A stretch of DNA of 64,000 nucleotides, from the NCBI GenBank assembly GCA_001913845.2, contig MKGP02000083.1:1-64000 (forward strand), read 5' to 3'. The notes under the pieces are model-generated. The model did no database searches and was not told the DNA's origin. It worked only from the letters and a program-made list of their open reading frames with translations. Below are positions 44,836-53,590 of the stretch, in pieces; position 1 is the first letter of the stretch; each line of letters begins with the position of its first letter. This stretch comes from Limnothrix sp. CACIAM 69d. GTDB lineage: Bacteria; Cyanobacteriota; Cyanobacteriia; CACIAM-69d. Made by a program: the position numbers and the translations under genes.

Positions 44836-46755
44836 TCAAAAAGCTCGCCACTGCACGGAAAAGTAGAGGCCATTTTCCTGCCAGGTGTCTTGGTCTGGGT
44901 TGTCCACCTCCACCAGGGGAATGGCGTAGTCTAGGCGCGCTGTGAATCGATCGCCCTGTTGCCATCGGAGGCCCAACCCGAGACCGACGAGGGTTTGGGG
45001 ATCGGGATCGGGTCGATCGCCCCGGTTCCAGCCGGTTCCCACATCCAGAAAGGGCACAATTTGCATCACCCCTTTAATTTTGGGCGCGCGGAACAGGGGC
45101 AGGCGCAATTCAGCCGACCCAAACAGCCCGCCATCGGTCAGCAGCAAGTCTTGGCGATAGCCCCGAACGCTTTCCAATCCCCCTAGACCAAACTGCTCCA
45201 CGGGCAAGAGCGGGCGATCGGCCCATTGGGCCTCACCCCGCACCAACAGCAGCGTATCGGGTGCAAATTGGCGCACCCACTGGGCTTGGCCGCGCCAGGC
45301 CAAGAATTGACTATCGGGCGACTCGCGATTGGTGGTGGAGTCAAGGGCATCCAGTCCCAAACTCAGTTGCGATCGCAAGGCCAAAACGTAGCTTTCGCTG
45401 CGGCTGGTCCACTCGTGAAACCACCGCAGGGCAGTGACGCTGGTTTGTCCTTGGTCATCGGCTCCCGGGGAAAGGGGAAAGTCAATGCCGAGCAGGCTGG
45501 TTTGGCTGTCCAGGTGCGAGAGGGTCAAGCCCGTGACCACTTCATAGTTGGGCTGCTGTACCAGGGGGCGGCGATAGGTCAGTTCGTATTGGTAGGAGTC
45601 GGCTTGGATGTCGAGGGGGCCGAAGGGATCTTCAACAATGCTGCTGCCGGTCCATTGGAAGCGGGCCCCGATCGTGCTGTTGCGGTTGTCGATCGGGATG
45701 GTGTAACTGGCTTCGATCGAGTCGCTGCCGTCGGTGTTGGTGTAGCTGAGGCTGATGCCATCGCCTAGCCCCAGCAGGTTGGCTTGGGTGATCGTGGCGC
45801 GTCGCCGGACTGTGCCCACGCTGGGCGATCGCCCGTTATCCACCGATAGATCGCCATGGAGGCTGTCGGCTTCCGTGAGGGTGACCCGCAGCAGGTTCGT
45901 GCCCGGTTCGGTTCCCGCCGAAAGCTCTGCGGAAACGGTTTCAATGAGCGGATCGGCCTGCAACAGTTGCAGAGCAGTCAGCAGGCGATCGACCTGGAGC
46001 GGCGGTTGGGTGGCCCGTTCAATGCGCCGTTGCACATAGCTGGGGTGCAGTCGCCGTAACCCCTGCACCTCGATCGCCTCTAGCCGACCTTCCAGCACCC
46101 GAATTTCCACAATGCCCTGGGCCGGATCAATTTCCTGGGGCGGCAAAAAGGCTCCAGAGGTCTTGTAACCTTTGCTGACATATTGCTGCGTCACTGCCGA
46201 TCGCGCTTCCAGCAACTCCGCAAAGGTGAGGGGGCGATTGGTGTAGGGCTGAAGCAGGGTCGCCAATTCACTATCTGTGAAAATCGTACTGCCCGTGACC
46301 CGAAAGGCCTTCACGACAATTTGACCAGGAATCGGCGGCAGGTCAGAAGGCGAGACGGGCTGCTCGATCGGGGGCGGCTGTAAGGTGGGCGGGGGTTGAT
46401 CTGGCTCCGGAATGGTGATCGGATCCGGCAGGCGATCGGGACGGGGCAACGGGGGAGTTTGGGCGATCGCCGCCACGGCCCCACCGCCCAAACAGCCCAA
46501 GCTCGCCAGTGATCCCAGCAACCACCACCAATGGAGATCCGCGCAATGCCTGAAAGCAGGCTTCAAGTCACGGTTCTTCTGGTTCAATGCAGGCTTTGAT
46601 ATAGGGAATCTAAAGACTGGAGATCTGAAGGCTAGAGATTTCAAGACTAGAGATCTGAAGGCCGGAGATCTGAAGGACAAAGATCTCAAAGCTGGAGGCT
46701 TAAGCGCTGGAAATTGCAAAGATAGAAGTTGCAAAGCTAGATATCGCAAGGCCAT
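44836..46755 (-). CDS. TpsB-type outer-membrane transporter (ShlB/FhaC/HecB)
   Basis: Outer-membrane partner of two-partner secretion, or a related Omp85 pore. In order: a signal-like segment (about residues 75-98, WWWLLGSLASLGCLGG), a Pro-rich linker, POTRA domains (about 145-290; VVKAFRVTGSTIFTDSELAT and VRVLEGRLEAIEVQGL-like), then a 16-strand barrel with the L6-loop motif GGLESVRGYRQ. No TpsA substrate gene is in the window. The first 50 codons are a 15-bp minisatellite, and no other ATG precedes the signal segment, so either this odd extension is made or a GTG/TTG start is used. Confidence 0.85.
   Translation of the reverse strand: MALRYLALQLLSLQFPALKPPALRSLSFRSPAFRSLVLKSLAFRSPVFRFPISKPALNQKNRDLKPAFRHCADLHWWWLLGSLASLGCLGGGAVAAIAQTPPLPRPDRLPDPITIPEPDQPPPTLQPPPIEQPVSPSDLPPIPGQIVVKAFRVTGSTIFTDSELATLLQPYTNRPLTFAELLEARSAVTQQYVSKGYKTSGAFLPPQEIDPAQGIVEIRVLEGRLEAIEVQGLRRLHPSYVQRRIERATQPPLQVDRLLTALQLLQADPLIETVSAELSAGTEPGTNLLRVTLTEADSLHGDLSVDNGRSPSVGTVRRRATITQANLLGLGDGISLSYTNTDGSDSIEASYTIPIDNRNSTIGARFQWTGSSIVEDPFGPLDIQADSYQYELTYRRPLVQQPNYEVVTGLTLSHLDSQTSLLGIDFPLSPGADDQGQTSVTALRWFHEWTSRSESYVLALRSQLSLGLDALDSTTNRESPDSQFLAWRGQAQWVRQFAPDTLLLVRGEAQWADRPLLPVEQFGLGGLESVRGYRQDLLLTDGGLFGSAELRLPLFRAPKIKGVMQIVPFLDVGTGWNRGDRPDPDPQTLVGLGLGLRWQQGDRFTARLDYAIPLVEVDNPDQDTWQENGLYFSVQWRAF
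46604..46753. repeat. 15-bp minisatellite, about 10 units
   Basis: Ten degenerate 15-base units such as GGAGATCTGAAGGCT, AGAGATTTCAAGACT and AGAGATCTGAAGGCC, exactly filling the first 50 codons of the minus-strand TpsB frame. On the plus strand one frame reads as GDLKA RDFKT RDLKA GDLKD KDLKA, which looks like pentapeptide repeats, but that frame has no gene context. Confidence 0.85.
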
Positions 46756-46922
46756 AGGTTAAGAGACTGATCGACCAAACGATCGCACCAACCGTAACAG
46801 ATCAGTCAATCGGGGTCGAGTCATCTGCAACCCTTGGCCACAACCCGTTTGTGTTCAAAAGTGGGTAACGGAGTTGCTCCAAAACCGCCCAGCGTAATCA
46901 TGCTTTGGCAGAAGGTATCGAT

Positions 46923-47384
46923 CTAGCGTTTACATTGCTCAAAACGGGCGATCGCCAGGGCTGTCAGGTCGGCTAATCCCGGGCCTTGGTGGGTGCTGGC
47001 CGCATTGGGTAGGCTGCCGGGCGGCGGCAGGGGCGCGGGAGCCTCCTGGGCCGCCCACTCCTGGGCTAGGCTCATGGGAGCGGCCATGGTGGCCAGACGA
47101 GATTGGGTGCGCAATCCCAACTGACCGTCGCTATAGTCGCTCCAGAGGCGATCGACCTCCAGCAGCAAATCACAGTCCGTTTGCATCAGGCTGTCCACCT
47201 GAGCGTTAGGAGCCAAAATTTGCCAAGTCAAGACGTTGGCCGTTTGCCAGTGGCCGCTGGCCAACTGCTCCGCAAGGCGGCTGAGGGTCTCGTTGCGAGG
47301 CCGCATGACCACCAAGGCCGCCGCCCCGGCCCAAAGCAGAATCGCAATGACCGATAAACGCTTGAAATTCACGGCCGATGTCAT
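46923..47384 (-). CDS. Membrane-anchored GUN4-like protein
   Basis: A 153-residue protein with one N-terminal membrane helix (about residues 9-27) followed by a shortened GUN4-like domain: LASGHWQTANVLTWQIL, then CDLLLEVDRLWSDYSDGQLG, which parallels the GUN4 pattern of a drug-and-porphyrin-binding fold. Standard GUN4 activates Mg-chelatase by binding porphyrins; this divergent anchored form may not. The ATG at 47384 (MTSAVNFKRLS) fits a short cytoplasmic tail before the helix better than the ATG at 47510. Confidence 0.65.
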   Translation of the reverse strand: MTSAVNFKRLSVIAILLWAGAAALVVMRPRNETLSRLAEQLASGHWQTANVLTWQILAPNAQVDSLMQTDCDLLLEVDRLWSDYSDGQLGLRTQSRLATMAAPMSLAQEWAAQEAPAPLPPPGSLPNAASTHQGPGLADLTALAIARFEQCKR

Positions 47385-47676
47385 GACTGGTCCCGGTTGC
47401 CCCTCCATTGCGCCAGGACAATTGGCTGCCTCAGCGGTTGCTAGTGTAGGGGCCGCTGGACTTGGGTAAGTTGACACAAGTGAATGATGCTGGGGGCTGT
47501 TTAACAACATAAGAAGCTCGTCTGCGAGAGAGCCTTGAGCGATCGCTGCTGCTGAGGCTAAGCAACCAATCCCTTCCGTTTATTCATTCTGAGGAAAAAC
47601 CAGACTATCCGAATAATCCGACATTCATTTTTGAACCATTTGAATACAGACTTTTCACATTGGAGAAAATTGCTTG

Positions 47677-48765
47677 ATGTCCTTATCATTACCGATTCCT
47701 GACTGGTTTGAGGGCGATCGCGTTGGCGAAGTTTGGCGTGTGCCCTATGCCCAACTGGCCACCAAGGCTCAACAATGGGCGAAGACACATCAAGTTACAC
47801 CGGCCCAGGAGGATTCGCAACGGATTGCCCTATTAATGATTGATGTGCAAAATACGTTCTGCATCCCTGATTTTGAGTTGTTCGTGGGCGGGCGATCGGG
47901 GCAAGGTGCAGTCGAAGATAATATTCGCCTATGTCAATTTATTTACCGAAATTTGAGCTTACTCACGGAACTAATCCCCACGTTGGACACCCATGGGGTT
48001 GCTCAGATTTTTCATCCGATCTTTTGGGTAGATGCCGCAGGAAACCATCCCGCCCCCTTGACCAACATTGACTGGGAAGCAGTTAAAACCGGCCGTTGGC
48101 GACCCAATCCCCAATTGCAAGCCAGTTTCCAGCTTCTGTCTGATTCCCTTGGCCAAGGTGCATCGCCCGATCGCTCTTCAGAAGCCGGGAAGATGCATGG
48201 CAACTTGGCCACCTATGCCGCCCACTACACCAAAACCCTGGAAGATCTAGGTAAATATCCTCTGACCATTTGGCCCTACCATTCCATGCTGGGTGGTATT
48301 GGCCATGCGCTAGTTTCGGCCGTTGAAGCTGCCTGTTTTACCCATGCCATTGCTCGACAAGTCCCAACCCGATTTGAGCTGAAGGGTAGCCATCCCTTAA
48401 CGGAAAATTATTCCATTCTCAGTCCTGAAATTTTGAGTGATGAACATCAACAACCGATCGCCCAAAAGAATCAGTCCCTGATTCAGCATCTTTTTGAATT
48501 TGACGCGGTGATTATTGCTGGGCAAGCAAAAAGTCATTGTGTGGCTTGGACAGTGGCTGATTTCCTGCGGGAGATTCAAACGCAAAAGCCAGAGTTTGTC
48601 GATCGAGTCTACTTGCTGGAAGATTGCATGTCGCCCGTGGTGGTTCCTGGGGTGATTGACTTCACGGAATTGGCCGATCAAACCTTCCAGGACTTTGCCT
48701 CAGCGGGAATGCATTTGGTGCATTCCACCGACTCGATCGAGCAGTGGCCAATATTTAATCGCTGA
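47677..48765 (+). CDS. Isochorismatase-fold cysteine hydrolase
   Basis: A 362-residue protein of the isochorismatase/nicotinamidase superfamily. The catalytic Asp is in ALLMIDVQNTFC, a Lys lies in the middle region (GSHPLTENYS follows), and the nucleophile Cys is in AGQAKSHCVAWTVADFL. It is much longer than a typical 180-220-residue nicotinamidase, with an N-terminal lead and inserted segments. Substrate unknown. The ATG at 47677 is preceded by GGAG; a TTG one codon earlier is also in frame. Confidence 0.85.
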   Translation: MSLSLPIPDWFEGDRVGEVWRVPYAQLATKAQQWAKTHQVTPAQEDSQRIALLMIDVQNTFCIPDFELFVGGRSGQGAVEDNIRLCQFIYRNLSLLTELIPTLDTHGVAQIFHPIFWVDAAGNHPAPLTNIDWEAVKTGRWRPNPQLQASFQLLSDSLGQGASPDRSSEAGKMHGNLATYAAHYTKTLEDLGKYPLTIWPYHSMLGGIGHALVSAVEAACFTHAIARQVPTRFELKGSHPLTENYSILSPEILSDEHQQPIAQKNQSLIQHLFEFDAVIIAGQAKSHCVAWTVADFLREIQTQKPEFVDRVYLLEDCMSPVVVPGVIDFTELADQTFQDFASAGMHLVHSTDSIEQWPIFNR

Positions 48766-48877
48766 TCCCTAAAGGTGAAAAATTCAATCCGAGAACCCGT
48801 GCTGAAGTCATTTCGGCAAAATGGTAAACTAGAAATAGTTCTTCCAAAAAAAGCTCATTCAACTCACGCTTCTGCCC

Positions 48878-49396
48878 ATGACTGTTCCCACCTCTGCCCT
48901 GCCGGAATCCTTGGCTAAATTAGTTCAGCGATTTTCCCGAGTTACCAATCCCAAGCAAGGTTACGAGCAACTCATCTGGTTTTCGAAGCGGCTTCCTGAG
49001 CTAGATGAAGCGGATCGTAGCCCTGAAAATAAGGTTCATGGCTGCACTTCGCAGGTGTATGTGGCTTCGGCACTTACCGATGGCAAAGTTTGGTATCGAG
49101 GGGATTCTGATTCACAACTGGTGAAAGGCTTGGTGGCATTTTTAGTAGAAGGATTGAATGGTCTAGCACCGGATGTGATCATTGCTTTGAAGCCGGATTT
49201 CATTCAACAAACAAAGCTCAATGCTAGTCTGACTCCTTCGCGGGCTAATGGATTTTTCAATATTTTCAAAAAGATGCAAGATCAGGCGCGATCGCTTCAG
49301 TCAGAGTCCCATGCGGATTTAAATGCTTTGGGTTCATTGTCCTCTCCGCCGAACCTTGAACCTAATCATGAAGCGCCTGAAAAGGTGACTGATTAA
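48878..49396 (+). CDS. sufE: SufE-like sulfur acceptor protein
   Basis: Accepts sulfur from the cysteine desulfurase SufS and passes it to Fe-S cluster assembly. The 172-residue protein shows the SufE pattern GYEQLIWFSKRLPEL, the active cysteine in ENKVHGCTSQVYV (about Cys60), and the C-terminal LTPSRANGFFNIFKKMQDQA. The last 35 residues are a variable tail. It is followed at 88 bp by the XisF-like gene in the same direction. Confidence 0.93.
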   Translation: MTVPTSALPESLAKLVQRFSRVTNPKQGYEQLIWFSKRLPELDEADRSPENKVHGCTSQVYVASALTDGKVWYRGDSDSQLVKGLVAFLVEGLNGLAPDVIIALKPDFIQQTKLNASLTPSRANGFFNIFKKMQDQARSLQSESHADLNALGSLSSPPNLEPNHEAPEKVTD

Positions 49397-49484
49397 ACTG
49401 TTGATGAATGCTCAATGATTCAAACGTGGTGACGCAAACACGGTAACGCAAACGCAATGAACCAGGCGCGATAAACCAGACGCG

Positions 49485-50813
49485 ATGACTCAAACGGTTG
49501 CCTATATTTATCATGACCCCATTTTGGAATCGGTTACAGAGCCGATCAATTGGGAAGTCGATGTACAAAACCTATATGTGGACTTGGGCGATCGGCAAGC
49601 GTTGGGGCAGCTCATGCAGTTGGTGAAGCAGGGAGCAATTCACACGCTTCTCATTCGACAAATTCGCGACTTGGGCGACTCGATCGAGTCTATTCTCCAT
49701 GTTTTGAATCAGTTAGAACATGCCAAGGTGGCACTGCGGGTGATGCAGGGTGACCTCCCAAAGGGAACCGATTCTAACTGGATTCAACAGTTGCAATGGC
49801 TTCAGGAACTGAACCAAGACCAGCACCGACAGGCCATTCAAAAAGGCCACGCTCGTAATCGGTTAGCGGCCTTGCCACCGCCGGGGCGTGCGCCCTTTGG
49901 CTATCGACGGGGCAAAGATCGGTATGTAATTGATCGCGCGGCGGCCAGTATCGTAAAAGATTTTTTTGAAAACTTTTTGCTCTACGGTTCCTTGCGAGGA
50001 GCGGTGCGGTTTATTAGCCAAAAACATCAAAAGAAAATTTCAATTTCGACGGGTCGTAATTGGCTAACCAATCCTGCTTATCGAGGTGATCTAGCCTATA
50101 AAAACGGTGATGTGATTTTGAATACACACCCCCCGCTGGTGTCTCGCGAAGAAGCGGCCCAGGTCGATCGACTCTTGCGACGTAATCAGACCTTGGCTCC
50201 CAAAACGGCCAGCGCTGCGCGTTCCTTAGCGGGGTTGGTGAGCTGTGCCCAATGCCAAGCAAAATTAGCCGTAACTTCCACTCGATCGCGGGGATCCAAA
50301 ACCCCCAATTATCTTTACCTGCGCCCTAATCCTTGCGGAAAAGGTCAATCAGCTCCCGATCGATGCCCTTTAGCGGACTATAACCAGGTTTTGAAGAAAA
50401 CAATTCAGCGCATTTGCCGAGAATTACCACAACGAGTGAGTCAGGCGCAGTTACCCAATATTGAGCAATTAAAGTCCCAAATTCAACAACAACTTCAAGC
50501 TCAGGAAGTGCGCCTAGCCCAGCTTATTCAGCTTAAGGAAAATGGAATTTTGGATGAAAATACATTGCAAATTCGTTCTTATCAAATTCGGGTCGAAATG
50601 GGAACTTTGCAAGATCGGCTCTCGCAATTGCCCCCTGCCAGCTTATCGATGATTTCCCGATCGGTTTCAATTCCAGAATTTTGGCAAGATCTATCCGAAG
50701 CCGAACGGCGTTTTTACTTTCGCGAATTCCTGAAGGGCATCTGGCTAACTTATTCAGTAAAGGGAAAGGGACAACCAGCTTGGCGTTTGCAATCTTTAGA
50801 CTTTGTTTTTTAA
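49485..50813 (+). CDS. XisF-like large serine recombinase, catalytic serine not evident
   Basis: A 442-residue protein with the layout of large serine recombinases: N-terminal resolvase-like domain (about 1-95), recombinase domain (about 125-225; APFGYRRGKDRYVIDRAAAS), zinc ribbon (CAQCQAKL ... CGKG) and a C-terminal coiled coil (about 320-385). It resembles XisF, which excises the fdxN element in heterocystous cyanobacteria. The usual YxRVS serine motif is replaced by AYIYHDP near the start, while IRDLGDS keeps part of the DRLGR helix. It may be a domesticated DNA-binding protein. Confidence 0.8.
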   Translation: MTQTVAYIYHDPILESVTEPINWEVDVQNLYVDLGDRQALGQLMQLVKQGAIHTLLIRQIRDLGDSIESILHVLNQLEHAKVALRVMQGDLPKGTDSNWIQQLQWLQELNQDQHRQAIQKGHARNRLAALPPPGRAPFGYRRGKDRYVIDRAAASIVKDFFENFLLYGSLRGAVRFISQKHQKKISISTGRNWLTNPAYRGDLAYKNGDVILNTHPPLVSREEAAQVDRLLRRNQTLAPKTASAARSLAGLVSCAQCQAKLAVTSTRSRGSKTPNYLYLRPNPCGKGQSAPDRCPLADYNQVLKKTIQRICRELPQRVSQAQLPNIEQLKSQIQQQLQAQEVRLAQLIQLKENGILDENTLQIRSYQIRVEMGTLQDRLSQLPPASLSMISRSVSIPEFWQDLSEAERRFYFREFLKGIWLTYSVKGKGQPAWRLQSLDFVF

Positions 50814-51237
50814 AATGGTTTAAAAATATTCAAAATCCAAATTGACAATTAAGACAATCTCTAAGAATCAAATATCGATAGTTTTCTGATTTTATTGATG
50901 AATGAAAGACCAAATTTTTGGGCTTTTGTTTCTACGGTTGACTTTGAATGAACTCTATCGATCTGAAATAGATTTTGAATAATCTTAGGGTTTTCGGTGG
51001 CTACTAATTGGGTGTTTACACTGTGATTTAAACTGACTTCAAAATCAAATCTTAAATAAATTTTGCATATTTTTACTTTCTCGTAAAATAAATTGCCCAT
51101 CTCCACAACTTATAAATCGCTGTCTATAATGTCGTCTATGGGACGGTTTGATTACAGGTTAAAAGCTAATCGTTTAGGCTTTTGATCAGACGTGAACTTC
51201 AATATTCAATGACATTACTAGTGTTTTAGGTGGGGCT
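50814..51237. other. AT-rich spacer before the prohibitin gene
   Basis: 424 bases, clearly richer in A+T than the left part of the window. The minus-strand frame at 50861-51106 (81 codons) has no family features and is not called. No hairpin terminator or known RNA was recognised. Confidence 0.5.
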
Positions 51238-52119
51238 ATGCTTACGTTTTTTCTAATGCTATTGATTGGTGGGGGTGCAGCCTTTGCAGCCTTGAAAAGT
51301 GATGATTTACCCGTACCATTGCCTATTCGATGGGCCGTCCGAGGCGGCGGTGGCTTTGTGGCAGTTTTTGTGGCGCTCTATGTCATTAGTCGTTTCGTTG
51401 CGAATGTGCCGACGGGAAGTGTTGGTGTGCGCGATTCCTTGGGCAATGTGGAAGAGAGTCCCTTGTTGCCTGGGTTACATTTCAACACACCTTTTTCGCG
51501 AGTAGTAATGTTTTCGACACGCTTAAAAAATATTCAAGAAAGTATTGAAGCAACATCCCAAGAAGGTTTGATTTTTGATTTGAATGTTAGCTTGCAATAT
51601 CGCATTGATCCGCGAAAAGTATCTCAGGTTTATCGAACTATTGGCACAAGTGAATCAGAAATTGTCGTGTCTCGATTCCGGGCAATTGTTCGCTCCATTA
51701 CTGCATTACATCCAGCCGAGTCGATTTATTCGACCAAGCGGACAATGATTGCTGAAGAGATGCGCCGACAATTGGCACAACAACTGGAGCCTTTGGGGTT
51801 TGTGGTGGAAGCGGCTTTGTTACGGGAAGTAAAATTGCCGGAAACTGTCCAAGCAGCAATTCAACAAAAATTGAAAATCGAACAAGAAAGTAAGCAAATG
51901 GAATTTGTGCTGTCAAAAACTCGTCAAGAGGCTCAACGCAAACAAATTGAGGCCCAGGCGATCGCCAATTACAATCGAACGGTCGCTCAGGGCTTGACCA
52001 ACCAGGTCATTCAATTGAAGCAAATTGAAGCGATGCAAAGTCTAGCGGAATCCAAAAACACAAAGGTAATCATTACCAATGGCAATTCACCGATTTTGGT
52101 TTCTCCAGGTGGTAATTAG
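51238..52119 (+). CDS. Prohibitin-family SPFH protein
   Basis: A 293-residue band-7 protein. Two N-terminal hydrophobic segments (about residues 2-18 and 36-55) anchor it, the SPFH domain spans about 58-230 (VPTGSVGVRDSLGNVEESPL, LQYRIDPRKVSQVYRTIG, LREVKLPETVQAAIQQKLK), and a coiled coil follows (about 215-270). Prohibitins form membrane rings that organise proteases such as FtsH. Codon use is more A/T-rich than in the first 40 kb, as in its neighbours. Confidence 0.92.
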   Translation: MLTFFLMLLIGGGAAFAALKSDDLPVPLPIRWAVRGGGGFVAVFVALYVISRFVANVPTGSVGVRDSLGNVEESPLLPGLHFNTPFSRVVMFSTRLKNIQESIEATSQEGLIFDLNVSLQYRIDPRKVSQVYRTIGTSESEIVVSRFRAIVRSITALHPAESIYSTKRTMIAEEMRRQLAQQLEPLGFVVEAALLREVKLPETVQAAIQQKLKIEQESKQMEFVLSKTRQEAQRKQIEAQAIANYNRTVAQGLTNQVIQLKQIEAMQSLAESKNTKVIITNGNSPILVSPGGN

Positions 52120-52290
52120 TGCAAGACCAAGAGATTTGTAATTGATTGCTGCTGAACTGGATCGGTTTGATCGAGCAATCTCTTGAATTGAGTCATGGAT
52201 TGCGCTCAATCAATTTGCTGAAAGGCTTTGACCCAAAATTACCTATAATCTTGAGACTCTATTGATTAAACATCTGAATTAGCGACACAA

Positions 52291-53460
52291 ATGTTGGAAT
52301 CCACCATGGCAGCGGATGAGCGCCACTTTGATCGCCCATTAGATTCAGCTTCAGAAGGTGTGAATTTTACACCTAAGTTGATTGTGATTGTGGGACCAAC
52401 AGCTTCGGGCAAGTCTGCCTTAGCGATCGAGCTAGGGCGCTTTTTAAATTCTGTTATTTTGGGAGCAGATTCTCGCCAAATTTATCGCAATTTTGATATT
52501 GGAACTGCCAAGCCATCGTTGAGCGATCGCGCGGTGATTGCCCACAAGCTAATTGACATTTGCGATCCGGTTGAGGTCTTCACGGTTGCTGAGTTTCAGA
52601 CCCAAGCAAATTATCTGATTAATCATTATCATCAATGTCAAATAATTCCTCTCTTGGTTGGAGGAACTGGACTTTATATTAAGTCTGTGGTTCGAGGGCT
52701 GCGCATTCCTCAAGTGCCGCCCCAGCTAACCTTGCGATCACAACTGGAGCAACTGACCCGCTTCGATCGCCGCCAACTTTTGTTGACCGTTGATCCTGTT
52801 TCTGCCCAGCAAATTCATGAGCGTGATGATGTGCGAACCATCCGAGCACTGGAAGTTTTTTACGCCACAGGTCAGCCGATTTCTAGCTTGCAAGGGGAAG
52901 CTCCCCCCGCTTATCCCATTTTGCAAATTGGTCTGGACTGCTTTGGTGCTAAGAGTTTGAATGGACTGATTATTGATTCGCGATCAACTACCGATTCAAA
53001 CGATTCAAAGAGGGCGATCGAGCAACTCGATCGTTCTCAAATTTATTCTCAAAATTCTTCTCACAAGCTGGCTAGGAAGCACGGAAAAGAAAAATCGGCT
53101 CCAGATGAAAATGATCGGTTATGGCAGCGAATTCAACAACGCACTCGCTCGATGTTTGATCAAGGGTTTGTTGAAGAGGTTCATCAGTTAGTGAAACTTT
53201 ATGGTCAAGATTTGCCCCTATTTCAAACCTTGGGCTATCGCGAAGTGTTGCAAGCAATGAATAATGAAATAACTTGGTCAGAAGCAGAACAGTTAACTGC
53301 TGTTCACACTCGTCAATTTGCAAAACGGCAGCGAACTTGGTTTCGGGCAGACCCTAACATTCATTGGTTGGATGCTGATCACCCAAGGCTCTTGGAGATG
53401 GCTCTAGGGTTGGTGCAAAACTTCTTGAGTGACAGTAAAAAAATCGATCAAACTTCTTGA
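52291..53460 (+). CDS. miaA: tRNA dimethylallyltransferase with an unusual insertion
   Basis: Adds a dimethylallyl group to A37 of tRNAs reading UNN codons. The P-loop is VGPTASGKSALA (about residues 35-46), followed by ADSRQIYRNFDIGTAKP and GGTGLYIKSVVRG. At 389 residues it is about 80 longer than usual. Roughly 55 residues (about 219-275), rich in Ser, Asn and Lys, are inserted between the GLDC strand and the helix LWQRIQQRTRSMFDQGFVEEV, where most MiaA proteins have about 10. An N-terminal extension of about 28 residues adds the rest. Confidence 0.93.
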   Translation: MLESTMAADERHFDRPLDSASEGVNFTPKLIVIVGPTASGKSALAIELGRFLNSVILGADSRQIYRNFDIGTAKPSLSDRAVIAHKLIDICDPVEVFTVAEFQTQANYLINHYHQCQIIPLLVGGTGLYIKSVVRGLRIPQVPPQLTLRSQLEQLTRFDRRQLLLTVDPVSAQQIHERDDVRTIRALEVFYATGQPISSLQGEAPPAYPILQIGLDCFGAKSLNGLIIDSRSTTDSNDSKRAIEQLDRSQIYSQNSSHKLARKHGKEKSAPDENDRLWQRIQQRTRSMFDQGFVEEVHQLVKLYGQDLPLFQTLGYREVLQAMNNEITWSEAEQLTAVHTRQFAKRQRTWFRADPNIHWLDADHPRLLEMALGLVQNFLSDSKKIDQTS

Positions 53461-53590
53461 TTGAGTTGATGCAAAAAAGTAAATCAAAAAAATGACAAAT
53501 GCTAATCAAATTAACCAAAAGTCAACTAGAGATTAATCAAAATTTAATTAGAAATCATAATCAATAACTAGTCAAATTTCTGAATTTTCC

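Noticed and set aside
46412-46762. Plus-strand frame that looks like a pentapeptide-repeat protein
   Set aside because: The pentapeptide pattern comes from the 15-bp minisatellite, and the rest of the frame is antisense to the TpsB gene.
50861-51106. 81-codon minus-strand frame in the AT-rich spacer
   Set aside because: No recognisable features, no clear ribosome site; such frames are expected by chance.
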